DNA of 64,000 nucleotides from DTHT01 sp037444625 (GTDB lineage Bacteria > Acidobacteriota > Terriglobia > Bryobacterales > Bryobacteraceae). Each line of letters opens with the position of its first letter. Position 1 is the stretch's first letter. A model generated the notes under the pieces. That model saw only the letters and a program-made list of their open reading frames with translations. It was not told the origin of the DNA and made no database searches. Below are positions 17,517 to 26,358 of the stretch, in pieces. The translations under genes and the position numbers were made by a program. The stretch spans positions 44,049 to 108,048 of the forward strand of contig JBBIMA010000004.1 of assembly GCA_037444625.1 (NCBI GenBank), written 5' to 3'.

Positions 17517-18017
17517 TCAAGCCCCGCCGCGCCTTTCGAACCGGCCGTCGGCCAGGCGCCGTCGCCGGTCGGCCTGGGCGAACCAGCCGGTGCGCCTCAC
17601 CCGGTAGCAATCGAACTCCGGCACGTAGGGCTTGATATCCAACAAGGGAGTGCCGTCCAGCATGTCCACGTCGGCCACCCTCAGCAGGCCGCCTTCCACG
17701 CGCAGCAGCCTCACGGCCGACATGCCGATGGCGTTAGGCCGGCAGGGTGCTCGGGTGGCAAACAACCCGCGCTCGCACTGGTCCAGGTAAGGAACCACTC
17801 GCAGGCTGGCCTCCGCGGCCCGGTCGAACCAGTACAGCAGCCAGATGCGCTCGAAACCCTCCAGATCCTTCAGCCCCTCGCGGTACTTCTCGAAGACCTC
17901 CACCGTGCCTCTGGCGCCTTGGGCGCGCCGGGGCTGGATGGGCGTGTGGGGCGCCTGGCGGAAGGGCGTGTGGATCACGCCGATTGGTTTGAGACGAACG
18001 ATCTTCGCCGCGGGCAT
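17517..18017 (-). CDS. trmO: tRNA (N6-threonylcarbamoyladenosine(37)-N6)-methyltransferase
   Basis: A 166-residue TrmO (TsaA/YaeB) protein that methylates t6A at position 37 of threonine tRNAs using SAM. The family pattern is clear: IGVIHTPFRQAPHTPIQPR at the start, LKDLEGFERIWLLYWFDR, then LFATRAPCRPNAIGMSAVRLL and LDGTPLLDIKPYVPEFD, which form the SAM-binding pocket in this family. It is a little longer than the minimal domain. It reads in the same direction as the oxidoreductases but lies upstream of them, with 47 bases between. AAGGCGG directly precedes its ATG. Confidence 0.93.
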   Translation of the reverse strand: MPAAKIVRLKPIGVIHTPFRQAPHTPIQPRRAQGARGTVEVFEKYREGLKDLEGFERIWLLYWFDRAAEASLRVVPYLDQCERGLFATRAPCRPNAIGMSAVRLLRVEGGLLRVADVDMLDGTPLLDIKPYVPEFDCYRVRRTGWFAQADRRRRLADGRFERRGGA

Positions 18018-18166
18018 CCGCCTTATTGTCTCCCAGTATCAGGCGATTCGCGGCCTGCCGGGGTAAGGCTCAGCTCGCCGTTGGGCATCGCCGCGCACAG
18101 TGCGGGATTCGCCGGGGCCGGCGACCGCGATTGCGGACCGGCCGGTTGATCCCTCCGGCGGGCGCC

Positions 18167-18541
18167 TCACGCTCCCTCGGTCTGCTCAGGCGCCTTGGCT
18201 CGGCCCGAGAGCTCCGCCAGGCGCCGGGTGACCGCGTCAAGCTGAGCCCGGAGGCATTCGGCGCGGCGTTTGAGAAACTCCGTCTCGGCCTCCAAGGGTG
18301 GCGCCGCCGAAGGCGCCGCAGCCGCGCGGCCGAAGCGCATCCAGCCGGGCAGGCCCGTGATTCGGAACATGTTGCGCCGGCCGTGCCCGGCCCCGCCGCA
18401 CCACCAGCCCTGTCCCCCGCCGAATCCGGGTCCCATTGCCGGGTTCGCGTAACCAGGACTCCCGAATCCCGCGCAATAGCCGGCCTTCCTGCCGGTCATG
18501 GGGCCCAGGCCGGCCGGCCCGCGCCGATTTCCGAATGGCAT
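18167..18541 (-). CDS. DUF5320 family protein, Gly/Met-rich with C-terminal coiled coil
   Basis: A 124-residue small protein. The N-terminus (MPFGNRRGPAGLGPMTGRKA) matches the short consensus of DUF5320, GTGPxGxGPMTGR. A Gly/Trp/Cys-rich stretch follows (QGWWCGGAGHGRR). The C-terminal 50 residues form a likely coiled coil (EAETEFLKRRAECLRAQLDAV). These proteins often occur beside NifX/NafY-like cofactor-carrier genes and may be metal-associated, but the function is unknown and no such neighbour is present here. GAGGAGG lies seven bases before ATG 18541. It follows another DUF5320 gene by 25 bases and shares its promoter. Confidence 0.75.
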   Translation of the reverse strand: MPFGNRRGPAGLGPMTGRKAGYCAGFGSPGYANPAMGPGFGGGQGWWCGGAGHGRRNMFRITGLPGWMRFGRAAAAPSAAPPLEAETEFLKRRAECLRAQLDAVTRRLAELSGRAKAPEQTEGA

Positions 18542-18566
18542 CTGGAACCTCCTCTTGGCTGTCGAA

Positions 18567-18782
18567 TTAGGTTTGCACCTGCGGGTTGCCGCCGCGTCCA
18601 CGGCCGAAGCGCCGCCCTCCACCGGGACGGAGCGCCCGGCCGCCGCGGATCCCTGGGGCGCAATCCTCGGGACGCCCCGCCGGCGCGGCGGCGCCGGTCT
18701 GACCCTGACGGCGGCAGTGGCCGCCGCCACGGCCGGTTTGCGGGCCCCTTCCGGCGGGCCCGGTCCCATCGCGCATGGGCAT
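18567..18782 (-). CDS. DUF5320 family protein, small and Gly/Arg-rich
   Basis: A 71-residue protein starting MPMRDGTGPAGRGPQTGRG, the DUF5320 signature, followed by Gly/Arg-rich low-complexity sequence with two cysteines. AAGGAGG precedes the start. An alternative ATG lies two codons in (18776). It is the first gene of a two-gene unit behind a strong promoter with an overlapping palindrome, so its expression is probably regulated. Composition is extreme, so the downstream half is less certain to be functional than the conserved N-terminus. Confidence 0.65.
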   Translation of the reverse strand: MPMRDGTGPAGRGPQTGRGGGHCRRQGQTGAAAPAGRPEDCAPGIRGGRALRPGGGRRFGRGRGGNPQVQT

Positions 18783-18826
18783 GGGGAAGCCTCCTTGGAG
18801 CGGCGGCCGGAGGGGCCGCCGCGGGT

Positions 18827-18849
18827 TAGATGTATTCTACATCTAGAAT
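18827..18849. promoter_or_regulatory. Overlapping palindromes: candidate operator of the DUF5320 unit
   Basis: TAGATGTA-TTC-TACATCTA (18827-18845) is a perfect 8-bp inverted repeat. A second perfect one, ATTCTA-CATC-TAGAAT (18834-18849), overlaps it. Both sit at the -10/transcription-start region of the minus-strand promoter, the position expected for a repressor site. The cognate regulator is unknown. Confidence 0.65.
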
Positions 18850-18873
18850 AAACCTACCCCCATGCCCTGTCAA
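18845..18873 (-). promoter_or_regulatory. Sigma-70-type promoter of the DUF5320 unit
   Basis: On the minus strand TTGACA (18873-18868, a perfect -35) is followed after exactly 17 bases by TATTCT (18850-18845, 4 of 6 matches to TATAAT). The expected start of transcription is near 18838, about 55 bases before the first start codon. It overlaps the palindromic operator candidate. Confidence 0.7.
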
Positions 18874-18931
18874 GCTCCCCTTCGCCCGCTCGCTGCCGGC
18901 CGCTATCGCAGCCGCCCGCCTCCAGCCCTCC

Positions 18932-21900
18932 TCAGTACTCCAGCCGCAAGGCGAATTGCAGGATGCGCGGATCCTCCGCCGAGGTGATGCGCATGAAGTT
19001 GCTGCTGGTGACCGTGCTGTTCGGATTGCCCAGGTTCACGTTGTTGAACAGGTTGAAGGCCTCGAAGCGGAACTGCCACTTGAAGCGTTCGGTCATGGCG
19101 AAATCCTTGTGCAAGCCGAAATCGGTGTTGAAGGAGCGCGGCCCGCGGAAGCTGTTGCGCCCCAGCGTACCGTAGGTGCCCAGCTCGTTCACCTTGAAGG
19201 CCGCTTTGTTGAGGTACTGGACCGCCAGCGCGCCGTGGTCCCGATCCCCCGGGATGTAGGGATCGCCGATCATGTCCGCCCGCTGGCCGCCCTGGCCGGT
19301 GCGTGCGTTGTCCTGCCCGCTCAGCACCGTGAAGGGGAAGCCGCTGCGCCAGGCCACGATCGAAGTCAGCGACCAGCCGCCCAGCAAGAAGCGGGCCAGC
19401 CGGTCCTCGAAGCGCAGGGGCAGCTCCCAGATGCCCGAGAGATTGAAGACGTGGCGCAGGTCGTAGTCCGCCGGGCCGCGATCGAACCGCTGGTTGCGCG
19501 GATCGGTCACGCTCACTCCGTTGCCTTTGTTGGCCGAGCCCTGATTGTTGTCAATCGTCTTGGCGAAGGTGTAGTTGGCCAGCAGGGTGTAGCCGCCCGT
19601 GAACCGCTTCTCCGCCGTCCACTGCATCGAGTGGTAGCTCGAGTTGCCCGCCGGCTCGACGATCACCATCGAGGCGTAGTCAGGATACAGGGGACGGCGC
19701 TGGTTGGTGGTTGCCGTGCTGGCCTTCGGGTCGGGCCACGGTGCGTTGAAGTCCCGCCCGCTCACCAAGGCCGTTCCCTTCGAACCGGCGTAGGAGCCGC
19801 GGCCCACCCAGCCGGCGGGCAGTTGCCGCTCCAGGGTCAAGTTCCAGGACTGCACGTAGGGATTGCGCAGATCCCCGGCGTACAGGAAGGCGGTCATGGG
19901 CAGGACGAACTTGGCGTCCCGGCCGGGATTGAGGACCTCGGTGCCGACCGCATCGAAGCCCACCACCCGGAAGGGATTTCCGCCCGGAAAGTTGGCGTAG
20001 GGATTGGCGATGGTGTCGTTGGCGCCGCCGTAGAGTTCGACCACCGGGCCGAAGGGCGCCTGGGTGGCCGCGCTGTTGGTTTGCAGCGTGTTCAACCGGT
20101 CGTAGAAAATGCCGTAGCCCAGGCGCAGGCTGGTCCTGCCGTCCCCGGTGAGATCGTAGGCTAGGCCCAGCCGCGGCCCCAGGTTCGACCAGGTGATCGG
20201 ATAGCCGCCGTCCGGCACGCCCGGATCGCCCGGATAGAGGATGCCCGGCGGCGCGTTGACGAACCGGGTGGACTTGGCGTTGTAGCCGCCCCAGATCGCC
20301 AGACGGCCCAACGTGTCGGTGTTGGGCAGGAAGGGCTCCCAGCGCAGGCCCAGGCTCAGCGTCAGGCGGCGGCTCAGCTTGACGGTGTCGTTGGCGAACA
20401 GGCTCACGATCTGGAAGCGCGTGGTCTTGAACTCGCCCACGCCCTGCACCAGCCGTTCGAGCCGGCCGATGAGGAAGTCGGCCACGTCGTAGCCGGTGTA
20501 GGGCGCGCTGTGCCGCCAGCGGAATTGTCCCTGCGCCCGGTAGTTATTCACTACGTCGCCCAGGGCCCAGTGATACTCTCCGCCGAAGGCCAGGCTGTGC
20601 CGGCCCCGCGTCCAGCGGGTGGTGTTTCCGACTTGATATTCCTTGCGGATGAAGTTATTGGTGTCCCCCGTGTTAATACCGCTGATGGTCTGGAAAGTCA
20701 TGTGGTACTGGTAAAAGCGGTCCACGGTGATCTTGACGCCCAGATCTGGCCAGCCTTTTTCGGGATAGACGTGGGCGGCGGGGCCGTCGGTGGTGTTGTA
20801 ACTGAAAATCGTCTGATTGAGTAGCGTGGGCGAAGCCAACCATTGGGCGTTGGCCACATAGCTGGTGTTGCGCCAGTCGCGTATGTCGGTGTTTTCCAGA
20901 TAATTGCGCGGATTGAGATTCCCCGGCTGGTGGGCGCGCGACCAGAAGCCCCGGCCGGAAAGGCGGAAGCGGGAGCCGAATTGCTGGTCAATCTTGGCCA
21001 GATACTGGTCGTCGTCGTAGTTGGCCACGTTGGTGATGGTGACCAGCCGGCCCTGGGACGGAGCGGGAATATAGTTGTCAATGAAGAATTTCGTTCCCGG
21101 GAAGAAGCGGGAGGGCGGCACCAGGTTGCCGGGGAAGACGCCTCCCAAGGGATCGCGCAGGGCGCGGGTCAGTTCGGAGAAGTCCCCCGCCCGCTCCTTG
21201 GGCGTCAGCACATTGACGAAGCTGGAGGTGGGGCGGCGGCGGATGCGCGTCCCCTGATAGGAGCCGAAGAAGAAGGTCTTGTCCCGGCCGTTGTAAAGGC
21301 CCGGAACAAGGACCGGCCCGCCGCCGGTCAGCCCGAACTGATTGCGCTTGAGGCCGTCGTCCTGTTTCTCGTTCGGCCGGCCCGGCTTGGCGGGCGCGAA
21401 GAAGTTGGCGGCGTTCAGGTTGTTGTTGCGCAGATACCAGAAGGCCGCGCCGTGCAGTTCGTTGGTGCCGGACTTGGTCACGGCGTTGACGATGCCCCCG
21501 GACTGGCGGCCGAATTCGGCGCTGAAGTTATTGGTCTGCACGCTGAATTCCTGGAGGGCGTCCGGATTGGGCATCGGGTTGGGCGCGTTGTTGTAGTGAT
21601 CGTTGTTCTGCCCGCCGTCCAGAATGTAATTGGTGGTGTTGCCGCGGTTGCCGTTGACCGAGACCGGCACCACGCCCGGATAGGTGGTCCCGGAGGTCAC
21701 GCCGCTGCCTTGATACCGCGACACTCCCGCCACCAGGCGCATGAGCTGCACCGGGTCGCGTCCGTTCAGCGGCAGCCGTTCCACTCGCCGCTGGTCCACG
21801 ACCGTGCGCAGGGTGGCGTCCTCGGTGTTCACCGTGACCACGTTGGCCGCCACCTCGATGGATTCGGCCAACTGGCCGACCTGCAAGGTGACGTCCACCC

Positions 21901-22246
21901 GCACGACTTCGTTGACTTGCAGCCGGATGTCGGTCGCCTCGAAGCGCTTGAAGCCGGGCGCCTCGGCCGAGAGCCGGTAGACGCCCACCGGGAGCGTGCG
22001 CAGGGTGTAAGTTCCCAGTTGGTTGGTGGCGCCGCTATAGGTGGCGTTGGTGCCGGTGTTTTGAACCGTGATCTTGGCCCCCGGGATGACCGCCCCGGTG
22101 CTGTCGGTGACCACCCCGGCGATCGTCCCGGTGGTCTCCTGGGCGTTGAGCGGCCGCCCGGCCGGCAGTGCCGCGAGGGCCGCCCAAAGGACCGCGGATG
22201 CGCGCAAGAAGCGCCGGGCGCGAGAATGCGCTCGCGATTGAGGCAT
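18932..22246 (-). CDS. TonB-dependent receptor, Oar-like, with carboxypeptidase-regulatory-like domain
   Basis: A 1104-residue outer-membrane protein with a signal region ending near PLNAQ. Residues about 36-105 form the carboxypeptidase-regulatory-like beta-sandwich (TTGTIAGVVTDSTGAVIPGAKI ... NQLGTYTLRTLPVG). A plug domain follows, with LPLNGRDPVQLMRL and the FSAEFGRQSGGIVNAVTKSGTNELHG block. The remaining 800 residues are a beta-barrel ending in an aromatic residue (ALRLEY). This architecture is greatly expanded in Solibacter-type acidobacteria and is thought to import oligosaccharides or other large ligands. It is divergent from a FadR-type regulator, which may control it. Confidence 0.93.
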   Translation of the reverse strand: MPQSRAHSRARRFLRASAVLWAALAALPAGRPLNAQETTGTIAGVVTDSTGAVIPGAKITVQNTGTNATYSGATNQLGTYTLRTLPVGVYRLSAEAPGFKRFEATDIRLQVNEVVRVDVTLQVGQLAESIEVAANVVTVNTEDATLRTVVDQRRVERLPLNGRDPVQLMRLVAGVSRYQGSGVTSGTTYPGVVPVSVNGNRGNTTNYILDGGQNNDHYNNAPNPMPNPDALQEFSVQTNNFSAEFGRQSGGIVNAVTKSGTNELHGAAFWYLRNNNLNAANFFAPAKPGRPNEKQDDGLKRNQFGLTGGGPVLVPGLYNGRDKTFFFGSYQGTRIRRRPTSSFVNVLTPKERAGDFSELTRALRDPLGGVFPGNLVPPSRFFPGTKFFIDNYIPAPSQGRLVTITNVANYDDDQYLAKIDQQFGSRFRLSGRGFWSRAHQPGNLNPRNYLENTDIRDWRNTSYVANAQWLASPTLLNQTIFSYNTTDGPAAHVYPEKGWPDLGVKITVDRFYQYHMTFQTISGINTGDTNNFIRKEYQVGNTTRWTRGRHSLAFGGEYHWALGDVVNNYRAQGQFRWRHSAPYTGYDVADFLIGRLERLVQGVGEFKTTRFQIVSLFANDTVKLSRRLTLSLGLRWEPFLPNTDTLGRLAIWGGYNAKSTRFVNAPPGILYPGDPGVPDGGYPITWSNLGPRLGLAYDLTGDGRTSLRLGYGIFYDRLNTLQTNSAATQAPFGPVVELYGGANDTIANPYANFPGGNPFRVVGFDAVGTEVLNPGRDAKFVLPMTAFLYAGDLRNPYVQSWNLTLERQLPAGWVGRGSYAGSKGTALVSGRDFNAPWPDPKASTATTNQRRPLYPDYASMVIVEPAGNSSYHSMQWTAEKRFTGGYTLLANYTFAKTIDNNQGSANKGNGVSVTDPRNQRFDRGPADYDLRHVFNLSGIWELPLRFEDRLARFLLGGWSLTSIVAWRSGFPFTVLSGQDNARTGQGGQRADMIGDPYIPGDRDHGALAVQYLNKAAFKVNELGTYGTLGRNSFRGPRSFNTDFGLHKDFAMTERFKWQFRFEAFNLFNNVNLGNPNSTVTSSNFMRITSAEDPRILQFALRLEY

Positions 22247-22363
22247 GTTATCCTCCTTGTTGTTCGAAACCGGACGCGACGCCGCCCGCGCCCGGGCGGC
22301 CGGGGCGACCGCCGGGGTGTGGCGGACGGGCGTTGCGGCCGGAGGGCGACTACGTTAGTATAT

Positions 22364-22381
22364 CGTATGCAAGTGCGTACG
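22364..22381. promoter_or_regulatory. Imperfect palindrome between the TonB receptor and GntR genes
   Basis: CGTATGCA-AG-TGCGTACG has 7 of 8 paired positions. It lies between the divergent receptor (start 22246) and regulator (start 22458), next to an AT-rich TTAGTATAT stretch that could be a -10 region. It is a plausible operator for the neighbouring FadR-type regulator. The 211-base gap otherwise shows no gene. Confidence 0.45.
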
Positions 22382-22457
22382 TCCCGTCAACCACACCCCC
22401 TCTCAGCCGCCCCAGGCGCCTCCCCGCCGGGAGCCTCGGGCGTCCCCTAGGAGGCCC

Positions 22458-23288
22458 ATGAAACCGGCTCGCACACGCGACGGCTCGCTTCGCCGCAAGG
22501 CTTACCAGTTCATCCAGCAGCAAGTGCTCAGCGGCCGGCTCCGCGCCGGCTCCGCCATCTCCGAGGTCGGCCTGGCCAAGCAGATCGGCGTCAGCCGCAC
22601 CCCTGTCCGGGAAGCCATCGGCCAACTGGTTGCCGAGGGCTTCCTCGAGCAGATCCCCGGCCGCGGAGCGGTCGTCATCCAGCCCGAGCGCGAGGACATC
22701 CTCGAGCTGTACGAACTGCGCGAGGCCCTGGAGGTTTACGCCGTGGGAAAGGTCGCCCGGCAGCGCCTGCGTTCGGCCGATTCGGCCGCCTTGCACGCCG
22801 CCTGCGAGGAGATCCGCGCCATGGCCGAGGGCCTCCGCCGTTCCGGCCGCGAGCGCCTGGATGAGGCCGAAATGCAGCGTTTCCTGGCCACCGACCTGCG
22901 CTTCCACATGCTCCTGTTGCGTATGGCCGGCAACCGCCGCATGATGAAGGTGGTGGCCGACACCCGCCTGCTGACTCGCGTTTTTTCCTACCGGCGCGAA
23001 GGCCACGACGCCGCCTTGCTGGATCGCATCTACCAGTACCATCACGGCGTTCTGGAGGCCATCGAGGCCGGCGACGCCGCCCGCGCCATGGAGCGGCTGG
23101 GCGAGCACATCCGGGTCAGCATGCAGGAGCGGCTGGAAACCTACGAGCGCTGGGAGCGGGAGCACGAGTTGAACCGCATCATGCCTCTGCCCACTTCGGT
23201 GCTGGCCCAACTGGAGCCGCAAGGCGGGGCCCCGCCGGCTCCTCCCAGGCCGCGGGTCCGCTCAGGCGCCGGGCGAACCGCGCCCTGA
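22458..23288 (+). CDS. GntR family transcriptional regulator, FadR subfamily
   Basis: A 276-residue DNA-binding regulator. The N-terminal winged helix is AYQFIQQQVLSGRLRAGSAI followed by LAKQIGVSRTPVREAIGQL and GRGAVVIQ, the standard GntR recognition region. The C-terminal FCD ligand-binding domain (about residues 80-220) has the metal-binding pattern of FadR-type proteins: DLRFHMLLLRMAGNRRM and YQYHHGVLEAIEAGDAARAM. The last 30 residues are low-complexity. The ligand is probably an organic or sugar acid. The divergent TonB receptor is the most likely target. The start ATG 22458 follows AGGAGG (22449-22454). Confidence 0.9.
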   Translation: MKPARTRDGSLRRKAYQFIQQQVLSGRLRAGSAISEVGLAKQIGVSRTPVREAIGQLVAEGFLEQIPGRGAVVIQPEREDILELYELREALEVYAVGKVARQRLRSADSAALHAACEEIRAMAEGLRRSGRERLDEAEMQRFLATDLRFHMLLLRMAGNRRMMKVVADTRLLTRVFSYRREGHDAALLDRIYQYHHGVLEAIEAGDAARAMERLGEHIRVSMQERLETYERWEREHELNRIMPLPTSVLAQLEPQGGAPPAPPRPRVRSGAGRTAP

Positions 23289-23340
23289 GGCCGGTCCCGC
23301 GGGCCCGGCCGGCCCGCAGGCCTTGCCCGGCCCGCCCTGT

Positions 23341-23346
23341 TATAGT
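23341..23346 (+). promoter_or_regulatory. -10-like TATAGT before the LptC/LptA-like gene
   Basis: TATAGT ends nine bases before ATG 23356. Transcription would start about at the start codon, so the message may be nearly leaderless. Confidence 0.4.
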
Positions 23347-23355
23347 GGGCTCTGG

Positions 23356-25599
23356 ATGCGAGGCACGCGCGGTCTGCTGCTGCTGGCCATGGCGGGCATC
23401 CTCGGGGGGGTAGCGGCCACCTATTATCACCAGAGGAGGAGCCAGGCCCGGCAGGCGCCGCCTCCGCCGCGGCCCCTGCCTCAGGGCGTGGGCGCCGCCG
23501 CTCGGGACTGGCAGTGGTCGCGCAACATCGGCAGCCGGCCGGGCGTGGAGATCCGGGCCCGCAATTTCCGTCAGCTTCAGGACCCCGACCGCATCGAGCT
23601 CGAACAGGTCGAGTTGCGCCTTTACCACGGCGACGGTCTGCGCTTCGATCAGGTCCGCTGTTCACATGCCGCCTTCGATCCCTCGCAAGCCGTCCTGTAT
23701 TCGGACGGCGCCGTCGAGATCACCATGGGACTCCGTCCGGAGGGGCCGCAGGGCCGCCTGGTTTCCATCCGCGCCTCCGGCGTCAGCTTCGACAGCCGCA
23801 CCGGCCGCGTGGCCACCGACCGCCCGGCCGGCTTCACCTTCGATCAGGGCGAAGGCGCCGCGGTAGGCGCCTCCTATGATCCGGCCACCCGCGAGCTGCA
23901 CCTGCGCAGTCGCGCCGAGTTGCTTTGGCGCGGCCGCGGTCCGCACAGCCGCCCCATGAAGCTCGAGGCTCAAGAGCTGGTCTACAGGGAGGCTGATTCG
24001 GTGGTCGTGTTGTCCGGCTGGGCCCGGCTCACCCGCGGCAACGCCGTTCTGGAGGCGGCCGAATCGGTGGTCACCTTGCAAGAAGGCGCCATCCGCCAGG
24101 TCGAGGCCAGGAACGCTCGCGGGCGGGACGCCGAGCCGGACCGCCTGCTCGAGTACTCCGCCGACCAGCTCTGGATGACTTTCACGCCCGCCGGCGAGCT
24201 GGAGAAGCTCACCGCCGAGGGGCGGGCGCACCTGGCCTCCAGGGCCGAATCCGGGCGCCTCACGGTGAACGCCGCCCGGCTTGATCTGGAGTTCCAAGCC
24301 CAGGCCCGGACCAGCACCCTGCTGCGCGCCCTGGCCGCCGGAGGGGCCTCGCTGGAGTCCGAGCCGCTGTCCCGGCCGGAGGTCCCGCCGCCCGAGAGCC
24401 GCCGGTTGCAGAGCGAGGTCATTCAGGTGCTCATGGCGGCCGGAGGCAAGCAGATCGAGCGGGTGCAGACCGAAGCGCCCGGGCGCATCGAGTTCCTTCC
24501 CAACCGGCCCGGACAGCGCCGGCGATCGCTGGAGGCTGAGCGCCTCTGGATTGACTACGCCGACGACAACCACATTCGCTCCCTGCGCGCCGTGGGCGTG
24601 GCCACGCGCACCGAGCCCGACCCGGCCCGCCGCGAGGCCCGTCAGGCCGCCCCGCTGGAGACCTGGAGCCGCGACCTGCTGGCCGGCTTCGACCCCCACA
24701 CCAGCCGCCTGCTGCGCATCGAGCAATGGAACGACTTCCGCTATCGTGAGGGCGCCCGCCAGGCTCGCGCCCAGCGGGCGGTCCTGGACCAGACGGCCGA
24801 GCGCATCCTGCTGGAAGGCGCGGCGCGCCTCTGGGACGAGAGCGGTTCTGTGGCGGCGGATCGCTTGGAGTTGGACCAGACCAGCGGCGATGTCGAGGCG
24901 CGGGGGAACGTCTCGGCCAGCCGCCGGCCGGAGCGAAAAGGCCGCTCCTCGGCGCTGCTTTCCAACGAAGAGAACCTGGAGGCGCAGGCCGACCGCATGA
25001 CCAGCTTCGAGCGCCGCCGCAGGACGGTCTTCGAGGGCCGCGCCCTGCTCTGGCAGCGAGCCAATCGGCTGGAGGCGCATCGTATCGAGATAGACCGCCT
25101 GGAGCGCCGCCTGACGGCGCTGGGCGACGTGCGCAGCCAGTTCACCGAGCAGCCCAAGGACCCCAAGGCCGCTGCCGGCCGGTCTCCGGCTTTCATCGTG
25201 GTGACCGCCGGCCAGTTGGTCTACACCGAGCAGGATCGCCTGGCGCGCTACAGCGGAGGCGTACGGTTGCACCGCGGGGCTCTGGAAATCGAGGCCCCGG
25301 AAATCCGGGCCTGGCTCAAGGAGGCGGGCGCCGACTCGGCCCTGGATCACGCCCTCGCCCAAGGCGGCGTGCGCATCGTTTACTCCGAGCCCGGACGCCG
25401 GCGCCGCGCCTCGGCCGAGAACGCCGAATATTACACGGCCGGCGACAAGGTGGTGCTTTACGGCGGCGCTCCCACGCTGACCGACAGCCTGCGCGGCCGG
25501 ACCGCCGGCCTGCGATTGACTTGGCTGGCGCGCGATGATAGTTTCGAGGTGGAAGGCGCCGAGAGTCGCCCGGCCCTCAGCCGCGTCCGCCGCCCCTAG
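23356..25599 (+). CDS. LptC/LptA (OstA)-like LPS transport protein, large
   Basis: A 747-residue protein with an N-terminal membrane anchor (GLLLLAMAGILGGVAATYY). Residues about 40-190 look like an LptC domain (IEIRARNF-type start, LEQVELRLYHGDGLRFD). The rest is repeated OstA/LptA-type beta-jellyroll sequence (LEAQELVYREADSVVVLSGWARL, VAADRLELDQTSGDVEARGNV, TAGQLVYTEQDRLARYSGGVRL). It would form the periplasmic bridge carrying lipopolysaccharide to the outer membrane. lptB follows at once, which supports this. Separate lptC and lptA genes are the norm elsewhere; here both functions appear fused in one chain, possibly with extra LptA modules. Confidence 0.82.
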   Translation: MRGTRGLLLLAMAGILGGVAATYYHQRRSQARQAPPPPRPLPQGVGAAARDWQWSRNIGSRPGVEIRARNFRQLQDPDRIELEQVELRLYHGDGLRFDQVRCSHAAFDPSQAVLYSDGAVEITMGLRPEGPQGRLVSIRASGVSFDSRTGRVATDRPAGFTFDQGEGAAVGASYDPATRELHLRSRAELLWRGRGPHSRPMKLEAQELVYREADSVVVLSGWARLTRGNAVLEAAESVVTLQEGAIRQVEARNARGRDAEPDRLLEYSADQLWMTFTPAGELEKLTAEGRAHLASRAESGRLTVNAARLDLEFQAQARTSTLLRALAAGGASLESEPLSRPEVPPPESRRLQSEVIQVLMAAGGKQIERVQTEAPGRIEFLPNRPGQRRRSLEAERLWIDYADDNHIRSLRAVGVATRTEPDPARREARQAAPLETWSRDLLAGFDPHTSRLLRIEQWNDFRYREGARQARAQRAVLDQTAERILLEGAARLWDESGSVAADRLELDQTSGDVEARGNVSASRRPERKGRSSALLSNEENLEAQADRMTSFERRRRTVFEGRALLWQRANRLEAHRIEIDRLERRLTALGDVRSQFTEQPKDPKAAAGRSPAFIVVTAGQLVYTEQDRLARYSGGVRLHRGALEIEAPEIRAWLKEAGADSALDHALAQGGVRIVYSEPGRRRRASAENAEYYTAGDKVVLYGGAPTLTDSLRGRTAGLRLTWLARDDSFEVEGAESRPALSRVRRP

Positions 25600-25604
25600 A
25601 GCCC

Positions 25605-26354
25605 ATGCGCAAGCTGGAAACCCAGGAGATCTCGAAGTCCTACCGGCGCCGGCGGGTGGTGGACGACCTTTCCATCGCGGTCGAGCAGGGCGAGGTGGTG
25701 GGGCTGCTGGGACCCAACGGCGCCGGCAAGACCACTTCCTTCTACATGATCGTGGGGCTGGTCCTGCCCGACTCGGGCCGCGTCTTGCTGGACGGGCAGG
25801 ACATCACCTCCCTGCCCATGTACGAGCGGGCGCGGCGCGGCATCAGTTACCTGCCCCAGGAGCCGTCGGTGTTCCGCAAGCTGACGGTGGAGGAGAATCT
25901 GGCCGCCATCCTCGAGATGCTGCCGCTGACCGCCGCCGAGCGCCGGACGCGCATGAACAGGCTCATCGAGCAGATGGGCCTGGAAAGGGTGCGCCGGAGC
26001 AAGGCCTACCTGCTCTCGGGTGGGGAGCGGCGGCGGGTCGAAGTCGCCCGGTCGCTGGTGCTCCAGCCGGCTTTTCTGTTGCTGGACGAACCCTTCTCGG
26101 GCATTGACCCGATCCAGGTGCTCGAGCTCCAGCGGATCATTTTCGAGCTGAAACGTTCCGGCATAGGCATCCTGGTCACCGATCACAATGTCCGCGAGAC
26201 CCTGGCGGTGACCGACCGCGCCTACATTATCCATAACGGGCGCATCTTCCGCGCGGGCACGCCCGAGGCCCTGGGCGCCGACCCGGAGGTCCGGCGCGTT
26301 TACCTGGGCGAGACTTTCAGCCTGGGCGTGGAGGCCCGCCCGCTGGCGGAGTGA
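25605..26354 (+). CDS. lptB: LPS export ABC transporter ATP-binding protein
   Basis: A 249-residue ATPase that powers LPS extraction from the inner membrane with LptF/LptG. Walker A is GPNGAGKT at residues 36-43, the signature is LSGGERRRVE and Walker B is FLLLDEPFSGIDP. The LptB-specific D-loop and the switch His (VTDHNVRETL) are present, as is AYIIHNGRIFRAGTPEAL near the end. It starts five bases after the LptC/LptA-like stop. LptF and LptG are not in this window. Confidence 0.95.
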   Translation: MRKLETQEISKSYRRRRVVDDLSIAVEQGEVVGLLGPNGAGKTTSFYMIVGLVLPDSGRVLLDGQDITSLPMYERARRGISYLPQEPSVFRKLTVEENLAAILEMLPLTAAERRTRMNRLIEQMGLERVRRSKAYLLSGGERRRVEVARSLVLQPAFLLLDEPFSGIDPIQVLELQRIIFELKRSGIGILVTDHNVRETLAVTDRAYIIHNGRIFRAGTPEALGADPEVRRVYLGETFSLGVEARPLAE

Positions 26355-26358
26355 CGGC

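Noticed and set aside
15088..17607. 839-residue open frame on the plus strand opposite the two oxidoreductase genes
   Set aside because: Repetitive Val/Gly/Asp/His-rich translation typical of antisense high-GC DNA; the minus-strand genes have full family motifs.
20843..22450. 535-residue plus-strand frame opposite the TonB receptor
   Set aside because: Antisense of a gene with clear receptor motifs.
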